A stretch of DNA of 64,000 nucleotides from Spizellomyces punctatus DAOM BR117. Its lineage: Eukaryota; Chytridiomycota; Chytridiomycetes; Spizellomycetales; Spizellomycetaceae. Each line of letters begins with the position of its first letter. Positions within the stretch are counted from its first letter, which is position 1. The notes under the pieces were generated by a model, which had not been told where the DNA came from, did no database searches, and saw only the letters and a program-made list of their open reading frames with translations. The position numbers and the translations under genes were made by a program. Below, in pieces: positions 1-9,568 of this stretch. The stretch covers positions 818,208 through 882,207 of the forward strand of contig NW_015971545.1 of assembly GCF_000182565.1 (NCBI RefSeq), in the 5' to 3' direction.

Positions 1-514
1 GTTTTTGCATTTGTTACTCTATCAAGAATGTTTTTTAAAAGTTCCAACTCACGCGTGTTCATTTTTATTTTGATCATCCCGATATAGAACGCGATATGGC
101 CACCTGTGTAGCAATGTGTTGTCCGCAAAGCGGCGAACTCGTTGCGGGAGGGGAACACGCACAGTTGAAACCTCAAATTGGGAACGATGGCCGCTCTAAA
201 AAAATCGTTCAATCGAGGGTCCCCCCGAATGAGAGCGATTACGACGCCTACGGTGGGACCCTGACAGCAAGTTGAACCCTGTATAGACCAGTCTTGTAGG
301 AGCAAAGAGTTGGCAACCCAAGTTGGCACTTTGTTCGTTGATCACAAATTTAGACTGCAGAGCATGCCTGGGATGAGCTGACACTCCCTTCTTATGATCT
401 CACTTGTCGTCTTTCCCAATGTTTCTCCTCACTGTTTGATCAAACATCTGCAATTATGGCGAGTAAAGTCGAGGATTCATGGTGCGATTGGAGAGGTAGA
501 TATGAACTACGGTT
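1..514. other. No gene recognised at left edge
   Basis: I see no convincing coding exon, RNA gene or repeat here. The last ~100 bases may be the 5' untranslated part, or an unrecognised first exon, of the membrane-protein gene starting near 515. A GT at 497 could be a donor joining an upstream exon to an acceptor near 554, but the frames do not clearly favour it. Confidence 0.4.
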
Positions 515-1722
515 ATGGTGTGTTTGGCGGATCTGTATCCTGTATCTAATGGCAGCTTGTTATGTGCAGTTCAAATATATCACTGTCACTATTCGAACTT
601 GTGGCGGATCTTCTTTTGCAGTACGTCTCGCCTTGCTACCCGCCTTTTTTCCCTGAAAACTCATAAACCTTCTCTTCTTTCATAGTCATGTCCACCATGT
701 GCTTTACTGTCGCCGCTATCGGAATCTACATACTCTACAGAAAAATCTGCGTCAATGGAGGGAGGTTTTTCAATGTCATCGAAGGATGGAAACAGCCAAG
801 ACCTTTTGAATGTTTTATTTTGTGGATGACTGTCTCTTGTCTGGGGCATGGGATCTACGGGGTGCTGATTTTGGTGGATGTACTGAAGAGCGAGGCAAAC
901 AAAGAGTTCTGGGTGGGTTTGCAAACGCTTCTTGCTTTATGGGAACATTTGGCACAGGGCTGACGAGCTTTATTATCAACCCGACAGCAAAGCTGGCCCT
1001 GGAACGCCGCGCAAGTGGCAGTCGTCCTCTACTTCTTCGGTATTCTCCATGCGACACCGGCGCTTGATATAAAATCGACGGCAAGCACGGAACCTCAAGC
1101 CCTTCCTTCCTCCCGCACCATGTCCATTCTAACCACCTTATTCACTGCCGTACCCGCCGCGGTCCTCACTCTCCTCAGTGTCCTCTCTGGTTTCGCAAGA
1201 GATCAAAAGTGGACTCATGCCCAAGATGCGCTCTTGATCCTCACCCTCACAGTTTGGGCTCTTGTCTGCATCGCAACGGCTCTGGCAGTCGGATATTCTG
1301 GTAGTAGGCTTATCAACCTGATAAAGTCCGCCATTCCTCTCCTTCCAAGTTCCAGTACACAAATCAGGCTCACCAGAACAGCCCGCAAGGTCTACTTGTT
1401 AACAGGATGGATCGTGATCAAATTGTGCATCTACGCTGCCGCACTGCTGCTTTTTGCCGGTTTTCGGGAACGGATCCTCGAAAACGCCCCATTGTCGATT
1501 TTCCTTGCGGGGTGTTGGTGGTTGTGTCTGCCATCCGGTCTTTTGGTCGTTTTTATAGTGGCGCTGGTCGTGTGAGTATCTAATTCTTCGATTGTGGTTA
1601 ATGCTTTAGATCTAACTGTACTCTTTCCTAGCTCTCATCAGACGCACAGAGTTTCTGATTCATCCTCATCATTCAAGTTTCCGTTCGACATGCAGAGTCA
1701 ACCCGCATCGGATCCATCGTGA
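515..1722 (+). CDS. Seven-helix membrane protein, unknown family
   Basis: Four exons: 515-620, 686-912, 988-1571 and 1632-1722. Introns of 65, 75 and 60 nt have GTACGT, GTGGGT and GTGAGT donors, and the phases fit. The ~335-residue product has about seven hydrophobic segments. The first surrounds LWRIFFCIMSTMCF, three fall in the middle, and the last covers the stretch before the third intron. The C-terminal tail is short, Ser-rich and hydrophilic, and probably cytoplasmic. Seven helices plus a Cys-containing first segment (LLCAVQIYHC) recall a G-protein-coupled receptor, but I cannot assign it to a family and see no diagnostic motif. The start is the first Met after an in-frame TGA; an extra upstream exon cannot be excluded. 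The membrane-protein call is secure; the receptor role is only a suggestion. Confidence 0.6.
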
Positions 1723-2198
1723 ACGTCATGGTAGCGAGTAACAACCATACTGGGTTGGACTCGGCCATCACATACAAAGCATCCTCCACCATGTTACCAA
1801 CAAATTGCCATCATGGGACAGGGGCATCCGCACCGCCGACTACCCTCAGCGCACATCAAGCGCAAAGTGGGTATACCTGCACACGAAAATGGAAGACCTT
1901 TCCATGTTTTGCCGCTCCTCCCGGCTCCATGATTTCATATATAGTCATTTTTTTTGCTCCTCCTAATCTGACCGATTCTATACAGAATCATAGATGGAGT
2001 ACTGTAGTATAGTGTTGTATCAAGTAGACAATATGCTATGGCTGTGTACATTGTAGTATAATTAGAGAAATTGTTATTCTGTTGAATATACTGGAACATC
2101 GAGTTTTCCTTCAATCAAACCATGCTGAATATCTTACTTCGCCAGCGATCCTGGTTGATTAGAATGGATGATATAAAAGTCCTCCGAAGATTTCATCT
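1723..2198. other. Intergenic, AT-rich
   Basis: The 3' side of the membrane-protein gene and the upstream region of a tRNA gene. A weak open frame at 1719-2012 has no protein-like composition. No other feature seen. Confidence 0.5.
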
Positions 2199-2271
2199 GG
2201 GGAATTAGCTCAAATGGTAGAGCGCTCGCTTAGCATGCGAGAGGCACGGGGATCGATACCCCGATTCTCCA
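2199..2271 (+). tRNA. tRNA-Ala(AGC), copy 1
   Basis: A complete 73-nt cloverleaf. The 7-bp acceptor stem contains the G3:U70 wobble that defines alanine tRNAs. The anticodon loop TTAGCAT gives anticodon AGC, the T arm is CGGGG-ATCGATA-CCCCG, and the discriminator base is A. There is no intron and no encoded CCA. A run of seven T at 2307-2313 is the likely RNA polymerase III terminator. This copy has GGTA in the D loop, as do copies 5 and 6. Confidence 0.97.
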
Positions 2272-2855
2272 TCCATATCTCGTAGGCAACACGTTTAGGC
2301 AACACGTTTTTTTGAATTCTTTCATCTAAGGTTGTCACTCCTTGAAATTTGTTGCGCTACCAACCAGCCAGTCGTTCTTTGTTCATGGCTTTGTGAGTGC
2401 GGAATAGGCTTGTCCATTGGCGCATGTATAAGAAGCTGCCACTGCTCGTGTGTAGGCGTTTTGAACAGCAATCACCGATCCTATGTTCGACTACGTAGAT
2501 GCTTGTGCTGTAAACTGTCGTTTCCGAAATGAAGACACTCCCTTTGCACCATGGGTTATCAATTGTGGCATTGGGCTGTGAATGGACAAGTGGTTGGATC
2601 GGTTCTTAGGCCAAATATTTATTCTGATATGTAGCCAGCTCTTGGTGGCTATTTTCAGCATGACATACTTTTGGGCGGACGACATTTTCATCATGATCGG
2701 GTCAGGTCCGCTTGTTGCTCAGGTCCAGGTCTTCCTGTAAAGATTGCTGTATTAAAAAGACGCACAATATAGCCATATAATCGCCAGAACAAACGAGATT
2801 CTGTGTACGGTATCTGTTCCATAATGGATAATAGCCGAGTTCCGGCCAATTCATA
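2272..2855. other. Spacer between tRNA-Ala copy 1 and element copy 1
   Basis: Apart from the pol III T-run at 2307-2313, I see only short open frames without protein character. TA at 2854-2855 flanks the inverted-repeat element that follows. Confidence 0.5.
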
Positions 2856-3013
2856 GTGTGGAGGCGATTGAAAATGGCACTAGGACCCATTATTATCCGG
2901 ATTAATCCGGTTAATCATATCGCATAATCAGAACCCCCCTCTATCGCTCAGATTGGTGTGGCATGTATTGTAATGTTTTTTTTTAAACTGCGGTGAGGCG
3001 CATGCCAAAGGTC

Positions 3014-3020
3014 TATAAAA
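3014..3020 (+). promoter_or_regulatory. TATA box of the element gene
   Basis: TATAAAA followed by GGGGGGCCTT, about 100 bp upstream of the element's ATG at 3121. The same block is kept in copy 2 (24505-24511, minus strand) and copy 3 (38713-38719), so the element seems to carry its own pol II promoter. Confidence 0.6.
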
Positions 3021-3120
3021 GGGGGGCCTTTTCCCTCTTTCCTCTTTACCCATCCTCGACTCGAAGCATCTGCGCAACGCTCATTGCGACCCACACAACC
3101 TCATTGCGACTCGGCCAACC

Positions 3121-3303
3121 ATGAGAACGCCGATGTGGTGGTGTCGAGGACCTCGACCGCCCGACAGCAACCGTGATCAGAACCAGCGGCAACCAATCAG
3201 ATCCGATAACAAAACCTACTATTATACTGCCACATTAGTTGAGCTTGGTTGGTATGTATCGATGGCATTTCTTGCATTTCTTGTCATCGGGTCACCTCGC
3301 TGA
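3121..3303 (+). CDS. Small element-borne gene (WWCRGPRPPDSN peptide), copy 1
   Basis: ATG at 3121 opens a frame beginning M-R-T-P-M followed by WWCRGPRPPDSN, then Gln/Asn-rich residues and a Tyr-rich segment (TYYYTATLVELG). A GTATGT donor at about 3252 and an acceptor TTTTTTTTAG just before 3321 suggest an intron into a second exon related to SPSLVTENPPACDAAQ. If so, the unspliced frame to 3303 ends inside the intron. The WWCRGPRPPDSN motif recurs in copies 2 and, as WCRGPRPPDNN, 4. Copy 3 has an in-frame stop. No known family is recognised. Coding status is plausible but unproven. Confidence 0.4.
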   Translation: MRTPMWWCRGPRPPDSNRDQNQRQPIRSDNKTYYYTATLVELGWYVSMAFLAFLVIGSPR

Positions 3304-3863
3304 CATGCAGTTTTTTTTAGTCTCCAAGCCTTGTCACTGAAAATCCACCAGCTTGTGACGCTGCCCAGTCGATTCGCTCCTGGATGCAAGAGTCTGGCTT
3401 CAATGCCATCAAGAGTTCTGGATCAAGGCTTAGTAGGGACCATGTGTGGTGGTGGGCAGTTATCCGGTTAGAACAACCATTACGTATTGCATGTATAATT
3501 GCCTAGTAGTAGTTAGATAGCTTTTCCGAACCGGTTGTCGCCGGTTTATTCCCTGGTGTAGTAGCTAGTGCCAGTTTCTGTCACCTCTACACTATAGATG
3601 TTTGATTAACTTGCAGAGACCACTAGCACTGGACGCATAGTATTTACGCACCAGCTGAATCTTATCTGCGGTACAATTTGATCTCATACTGTTGATACCA
3701 AGTCATTGGATGTATTCTGGAGAATGGGATACCACTCATCTGAGATCATGGTTGTTGAATGTTCTCGTTTGCTGCTTTCCCGTAATTGACACACCTTGTT
3801 CAAGGAGTGACAATCGAGAGCTAATTGAATTGATAAAAATGCGCGTTTGTTTATATTTCATCA

Positions 3864-3936
3864 GGGGAATTAGCTCAAATGGCAGAGCGCTCGCTTAGCA
3901 TGCGAGAGGCACGGGGATCGATACCCCGATTCTCCA
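3864..3936 (+). tRNA. tRNA-Ala(AGC), copy 2
   Basis: Identical to copy 1 except GGCA instead of GGTA in the D loop. G3:U70, anticodon AGC and discriminator A are present, and eight T at 3962-3969 follow. It begins 271 bp after the 3' end of element copy 1. Confidence 0.97.
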
Positions 3937-4385
3937 CTTCATGACGTTCTTCCAAAGAGAATTTTTTTTGCACGGTTATATCGGACGTTCTCTGGAGTCG
4001 AACCTAGCTGGTAGGATAATATAGTTGACTATCACGAAGTACAGTTGATAATTCAGTTGTCATTACTTACGGATGCTGCATCAGTACTTGAAAATCAGTA
4101 ATGCGATTTCAATGAGATGATCACAGAACGACAGGCCAATGATCAGTACATGAATAGGTTTTTACTGTTACCGTAGATTCATCTCATCTGGTCGCATCCA
4201 TTCTCTTCATCAACAAATATCCTGTTTCAAAGTCGACATCGTATATATTTGACTCTTAACTGTGTACATATACAAAAACTACAGAAAGCCTCCATGATCA
4301 CGGAAGAAATAGATACAAGGAAGCCATATTTCATACAGGGTGCAGGCTTTTCAACAAAACTATATGTGGGATATGCAGAAAATGA
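3937..4385. other. Intergenic
   Basis: Contains the tRNA terminator T-run and the 3' flank of the Slm1-like gene on the other strand. No further gene seen. Confidence 0.5.
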
Positions 4386-6351
4386 TCAGATATTCTCGAC
4401 CGTTCCTAGACTTGTAACCACTGGCTGGACGGGTTGCGCCGTCGCTTGGTTGGAGGGGCCTTGTGCTTGAACGGGTGTTGACTGAGTGGGAGCGGCTTGA
4501 GTTGGTGTTGACTGAGCGGGAGCCGCTTGAGTGGGAGCCGCATGAGTGGGAGCCGCATGAGTGGGAGCCGCATGAGTGGGAGCTGCTTGGGTGGGAGCCG
4601 CTTGAGTGGGAGCCGCATGAGTGGGAGCCGCATGAGTGGGAGCCGCATGAGTGGGAGCTGCTTGGGTGGGAGCTGCTTGGGTGGGAGCGGCTTGAGTGGG
4701 AGCTGCTTGAGCGGGAGCCGCATGAGTGGCAGCCGCATGAGTGGGAGCGGCTTGGGTGGGAGCTGCTTGAGTGGGAGCCGCATGAGTGGGAGCGGGTTGC
4801 GCCGCTCGAACTGGTGCTGTTACTCCAGAAGGTCCGGGTTCAGCAGCAGGAGGTAACGGGACAGGTTCCGGAAGTTTTGACGGAGCAACTGGTTGTCCGA
4901 CAATTGGCTGGTCCCGATGCGCATCTTTCATCTCCTCCGCCATCAGATGATTTTGGTTTGACCTCGTTAACGATGACGCGGTTGAAGCTATAGAAGCGGT
5001 GCTGTTCATCGTGCCCGCAGCTGCCAGCGTCTTATAGGGAACAAATTGGGCCATGGCATTCCACCACGATTCTGACTCTGACATGCTGTTGGTTGAAAAC
5101 TTGTACACCTTTCGCTTATTTGTGAAAAGGCCGTGATTCTCTCTGATTTCAGTCAAGTGGAACTCTTCAGCCGTGACACCCCCGGCGCCCATGCCAAGCG
5201 GACCTAGTTCGCAGCTGCGAAGCCAAATGTGCCGTTTGGGTTTAATGTCCTCTTCGCCGTCCAGTCGTGGCCTTTCGGGAAATTCATGTAACCAACCACT
5301 CGCACTCACGCAGTACCACTTTTCCTTCCATTTCTTCATCACTTTGCTTTTCCTCAGCATTGGGCCTTCTTTAAGCAGTTGAACGAGGGGATCATTTCCG
5401 CCCGGATAATCCTCTGCAAACGCGAACGGAGAGGCTGCGTCCTGCAGATTCCTGTTTCGGTAGGCCTCCCATTCACGGTCTGGGTCCAGCGCATTGACAG
5501 CGTTCTGGAGAGATGTTGTTGCACCATGAGACGCCGCCGCAACGGAATCCAGAGACGTGTAAGCCAGTAAAGCAGATTTGAGGTTTTTGATCAGGTTCTT
5601 CTCCCAGACTCCAAATGTACGTTCGATTTCGGCAATATTGTCCGAGCGGGAACGGTACTTGTGAGAAGCGTAATAGAGATGCCGTTTCACAGCTGATCAT
5701 TGGGGGGAATGGAAATGAGTATTGCAAGGCTCGCGGAAATGTGAAAGAAAATTGTCACATACCCCAATTGGCCAACCAAGGATCGCCTGCATCCCATGGC
5801 GACATTTTCACCACCCCCTGACCAGCGGACAATGTCCGTTGCAAAGTTTTCAAAAGTTGCTTGAGTTTCAGCTCATCCTTCTCCTTGTCCTTCTTTCTGT
5901 GACGCTCCTCTTCCATCAGTTCAGTCATTTTCCTGTGTACTTCCTTATCCAACGACTTCAAAGCGGGCAACGTCTGTGAATGCAACACCTTGTGGACTGA
6001 GTCGTGTTCTGCCGAAAGTTGCGAACACGTTTCTCTAGAACATTTCATCAACTCCCCGATGCCCGGGCTGTTACCGAACGCCGCATCTCGCTCACGGGAA
6101 GGGTTGGATGTCCAGTGACGAAGAGTTTTCTGTTGCGATACGCTGAGGTTCTTCTCGAGGGCAGCTTGGTCTTCGAATTGCAAGATGAGAAGCCGTATAA
6201 GGGAAAGCCAACCTGCGCAACGGGTAAGGATAAGGTCGGATGGATTCGGCGGCAGTTGCCCCTCGCCAATGGAGGGAGACCGGTAGCACGTGGGAGAACG
6301 TGTCACGTCTGTGGACGATCCAGTCTTTGTCGCTGATTCGAGCGTTGCCAT
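4386..6351 (-). CDS. Slm1-like BAR/PH-domain protein
   Basis: Two exons, 6351-5763 and 5692-4386, with one 70-nt intron (GTATGT...CAG); 631 residues. The N-terminal ~270 residues are helical and charged and resemble the BAR-like region of yeast Slm1/Slm2. A PH domain follows at about residues 305-415 (GPMLRKSKVMKKWKEKWYCV ... SESWWNAMAQF). Slm proteins bind PI(4,5)P2 at the plasma membrane, are substrates of TORC2 and calcineurin, and help organise actin and sphingolipid signalling. That role is inferred from domain order. The C-terminal ~150 residues are low complexity: many APTQA/APTHA pentads encoded by a 15-bp tandem repeat, then a Gln/Thr-rich end. A serine/threonine-rich linker follows the PH domain. 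Confidence 0.75.
4470..4800 (-). repeat. 15-bp tandem repeat in the Slm1-like gene
   Basis: About twenty tandem 15-bp units related to GTGGGAGCCGCATGA on the plus strand. Read on the minus strand they encode Ala-Pro-Thr-His-Ala or Ala-Pro-Thr-Gln-Ala pentads. Unit variants (GCCGCATGA, GCTGCTTGG, GCGGCTTGA) alternate in blocks, as expected from unequal exchange or slippage. The repeat stays in frame throughout. Confidence 0.9.
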
Positions 6352-8070
6352 AGTTGGTTCTACGACGTTTGGTTTGGTTGTTGTCTTTGTGATTTGATTT
6401 GATGTACTTGCGAAAGAAATAATGGGTAGCTTTTTTCCACAGAGTCGAGTCCGCCAACTCCAAAAGCTCGATCTTTATACATCTTTCCCGCCCGATTGTC
6501 GGGCCACACATCATGCGTTGCTATCATCGCAACTTGACATCATTCCTACGAGAAAGGGCTCACGAGGGACAGGGCCACCCCTCCGTCCTCTTGGTTCCCC
6601 CAAAAAGGTGTTGCAGTGTTCAAAATATGGCTTGGTCACATAACGTCATCCATCGCGACTGAGTGATGACGGGTAGCTAAGCCTCACTGTGGAGAACCAG
6701 CGTTCTAGCCCAACAGCCCTACATGCAAATACAGGATCTACCGGAAAGGAACAAGGGAAAAATCACTTTTGCACCTACAGCCGAGATGCATGGACAAATA
6801 AGCATAGCATAATATTAGCAGCCCAGCTGCGTTTTGAAAACATGAGATTCGCACAGTTCGGTCCCCAAAGGTCCACAGCTCAACCAACCAGATAAGACAT
6901 CTCACATCCTGATACCTGGATGACATTTCCTCCGCAACCGGAGGTAATCCCTACAACATTTCCCACCCCATTATTTGTTCCTCATCAAAAGCCTATTCGC
7001 CTGCAGTTTGGCCCGCCCTGACACTGTCGGCTATGGGATGTCGTCCTAATAGATGATGTTTTGGCCGGTTCCCTCGTCCGTCCTTGAAGGAACGGTAGTG
7101 AACCATCCCACTCAACGTAGTTCCAAATGATCGTCTAAAACAGCGTCCAGTATGTGTTGCGTTCAAACAAGGATCAATGTCATACTGTTCGCATTTTTGA
7201 CACCCGCAAATATTTCAATGCTGGAGTTTTTATGTCTAATCCAAACAGATGATATCTTTGAAGGGTGCCCGACAATTTGGAAATTATAATAGTGTCTTCC
7301 TAATAGTGTCATCGTTGCAGATCCCGCCTAAACTTAACCTTAATTCATGGTGCATCGGAGCGTACCGTGTCTTCTCAACACTTGTCCATCCAATTAACGC
7401 TTTAAATGCCTTCAATCATAGATCCAAGAAGTAGCCGGAAAAGGGTCGGGTTAGCCTTCCAATCGCAAAGGTTGACGCACGGTTAGTACAAAGAGTTCGC
7501 ACGACTTGCCAGGAGTGTCATACTACAGAGGCAGCCATCCACAAATCAAGACACTGCCAAACATTCAATGAACATTTCCGTGGCAGTTGCTCCTTTCCTA
7601 TATACACACTCATTGCGCGGACAGGCTTCAGCTACGCAAAAGCCCAGCAAGTTCACGATTTCTCGTGCTCTTTGAACGAAATTCGTGGAACGAACTTGGG
7701 GCGTTTCCAAACCTCGACAGCTCCTTCGCGCAAATCTGCTTAATCATAAGAACTAGTAGTTCAAAACCAGACAAGCTAAAGCTTCCCATTTATACGTGCA
7801 TCAATACAGAAATTCCCCACGACTGTCCGTACATGTACCTTCACAGATTGCCAAGAAGTTCAATCCACTGTCGGAACAAGCGGTGGAATAGCATTATTGG
7901 AATAGACAGGCTTTTGGCTACACCATGCATGGGATTAGCTTCCGCCCACCTTCTAATTAACAGCACCTACCTTCATGAGACCATCCAAGTAGCGCATTTG
8001 GAAGCGCATTACTCCATGATGAAGAGAGTTCATTTCTGACATATAAATGTGGGGTAATCTGTACATTCAT
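6352..8070. other. 1.7-kb intergenic stretch
   Basis: No gene supported. The longest open frame (7587-8039, 150 codons) lacks domain or composition support, splice context and promoter, and I regard it as chance. The left part is the upstream region of the Slm1-like gene. Confidence 0.45.
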
Positions 8071-8143
8071 GGGGAATTAGCTCAAATGGCAGAGCGCTCG
8101 CTTAGCATGCGAGAGGCACGGGGATCGATACCCCGATTCTCCA
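8071..8143 (+). tRNA. tRNA-Ala(AGC), copy 3
   Basis: Same sequence as copy 2 (GGCA D loop). Acceptor stem with G3:U70, anticodon AGC, T-run at 8164-8171. Flanks are unrelated to those of the other copies. Confidence 0.97.
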
Positions 8144-8495
8144 TTCTCTGAAATAGTGTGTTGTTTTTTTTGGTCGTGTTTTGATCATCCGTGCTTCCAC
8201 CTGGGAGGCATTTTCATTAATGCGTATGGAAATCAGTCTTAAGTTCTGACAACTAGTATTTAGTGAAGGAATAAGTATTCATAGGAGGCATTGATGGGAC
8301 AATTTCTTGCACCACTGTGCCCTCCAAAATTCATATGCATAGACTAGAATGCTAGACCATCACATGACAGGATATATATGTACAGGAATTTACAAAAGAA
8401 ACGCAAGCAATATAGAGCACAAACTGCAAGCACCTGCACCACAAAGCACAAACCAGCGAGAATCCCACTCAAGCACTTTAGAACTCAACGACCCT
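8144..8495. other. Spacer between tRNA-Ala copy 3 and the sHSP gene
   Basis: Contains the T-run terminator and the 3' flank of the heat-shock gene. Nothing else seen. Confidence 0.5.
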
Positions 8496-9044
8496 TCATT
8501 CGACGGTAATCTGCTTTGGTTGAGGCTGCTCAGCCTTTCCAACCTTGACCGTCAACAGTCCATTGTCGAGCTTGGCTTCAACCTTGTTTGGATCGAATTT
8601 TCCAGGAGGAAGCGGAATGGCACGAGCAAACTTGCCGTACATGATCTCGCCAGCGTATAAAGCCTGGGCTTTCTCATAGACTTCGGGCTTTGGGTATTCA
8701 CCAGAGATCATGAGTGTGTTTTCGTCCGAGAGTTCGACTTTGACCTTGTCTTTGGGTACGCCTGGGAGTTCGCTGTAGATCTGTGCAGGTCGTGTGATGT
8801 GTTAGAGAATCTTGCGAACTCATAAAGGATAAGAAGAGGGCTTTACCAAAAAGTGGTCACCGGCGTCCAATACATCAACGGGGGGCATCCACTCGGCAGG
8901 CGGACCTTTCCGGCCCTGGCCGCCTTGGGTCGGCCCACGGGTGATCAGAAGCGGGCTACCGGGACCAAAGTCGGAGAGAACGTCACGTAGGACTCGTTGC
9001 ATGTTGCGTTCCAGTTGTCGAAAGGTGCGGTCAACGTCAGCCAT
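8496..9044 (-). CDS. Small heat-shock protein (Hsp20/alpha-crystallin)
   Basis: Exons 9044-8847 and 8780-8496 with one 66-nt intron; 160 residues. The alpha-crystallin domain covers roughly residues 52-150. It contains the ELPGVPKDKVKVEL strand pair, a P-rich loop with YGKFARAIPLP, and the closing NGLLTVKV motif, which is the family's G-x-L signature. The N-terminal ~50 residues form a short amphipathic arm with a Gly-rich stretch (TQGGQGRKG). Such proteins form oligomers that hold unfolded clients without ATP, usually in the cytosol; no targeting signal is seen. Heat-shock-element-like TTC/GAA repeats lie upstream. Confidence 0.93.
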
Positions 9045-9246
9045 AGGTTGAAATTGAAAAGAGTGAGTTGTTGATCAGTTATAATTGAAAAAGCAGTTCG
9101 ACAAAAAGTTGGGTGGGAAGGAAATCTATGAAGGGTGCTCTTTATGTACTGTTTTATTAGCAAACCCGAAAGGCCAGCCATCATGATGTGGCATGACACA
9201 AAAAGTTGACGTGCAAAGAGCGCCAGAAGGGTTCAGTTACCATAAC

Positions 9247-9364
9247 GTTCCGGAAACTGCCCATCTTCCAGTAGCAGCACGTTCCCAGTCCCCCCGCGCG
9301 CGTAGGCGGATGACCCAGGAAGGGGAACAGCTCAAGGACGGATACCATTGAGAACCTTCCAAGA
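9247..9364. promoter_or_regulatory. Candidate heat-shock elements
   Basis: TTCCGGAA at 9248-9255 and GAACCTTCCAAGA at 9352-9364 match the alternating nGAAnnTTCn pattern bound by heat-shock factor. They lie 200-320 bp upstream of the small heat-shock protein start (9044), the gene expected to use them. The units are only two to three repeats long. Confidence 0.45.
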
Positions 9365-9568
9365 TTAAAGTATTTGAAAATGTTTTGGAAATGAGGTCAA
9401 TATTTATTTTGAAATTTGACCGGACATTCGCACCAGGCGACAAGTTCCGGCAATTTCAATCCTTCACAAATTATACAAATGAACAAAGTCACACCTTTGC
9501 AATCCCACCGCAATTATCGTAACCATCTCTACAGTTTTAATACTACTACATTATGCTCCGTGATATGA

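Larger units (their letters stand above)
2856..3592 (+). mobile_element. TIR element with TA flanks, copy 1
   Basis: A 737-bp element with imperfect terminal inverted repeats of about 27 bp. The left end reads GTGTGGAGG; the right end, read inward on the other strand, reads GTGTAGAGG. Both ends close on TGGCACTA. TA stands immediately outside each end (2854-2855, 3593-3594), as for Tc1/mariner-type insertions. Inside are ATTATCCGGAT-like short palindromes, a TATA box (3014-3020), a pyrimidine-rich leader, and a small gene starting at 3121. No transposase is encoded, so the element must move in trans if it moves at all. Copies at 23920-24667 and 38554-39281 align with it over their whole length. 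Confidence 0.85.

Noticed and set aside
4463-4993. Plus-strand frames rich in WE/GS repeats
   Set aside because: Antisense to the 15-bp repeat of the Slm1-like gene. The composition is a by-product of the repeat.
7587-8039. 150-codon plus-strand frame
   Set aside because: No homology, no promoter or splice context, amino-acid composition like random AT-rich sequence.
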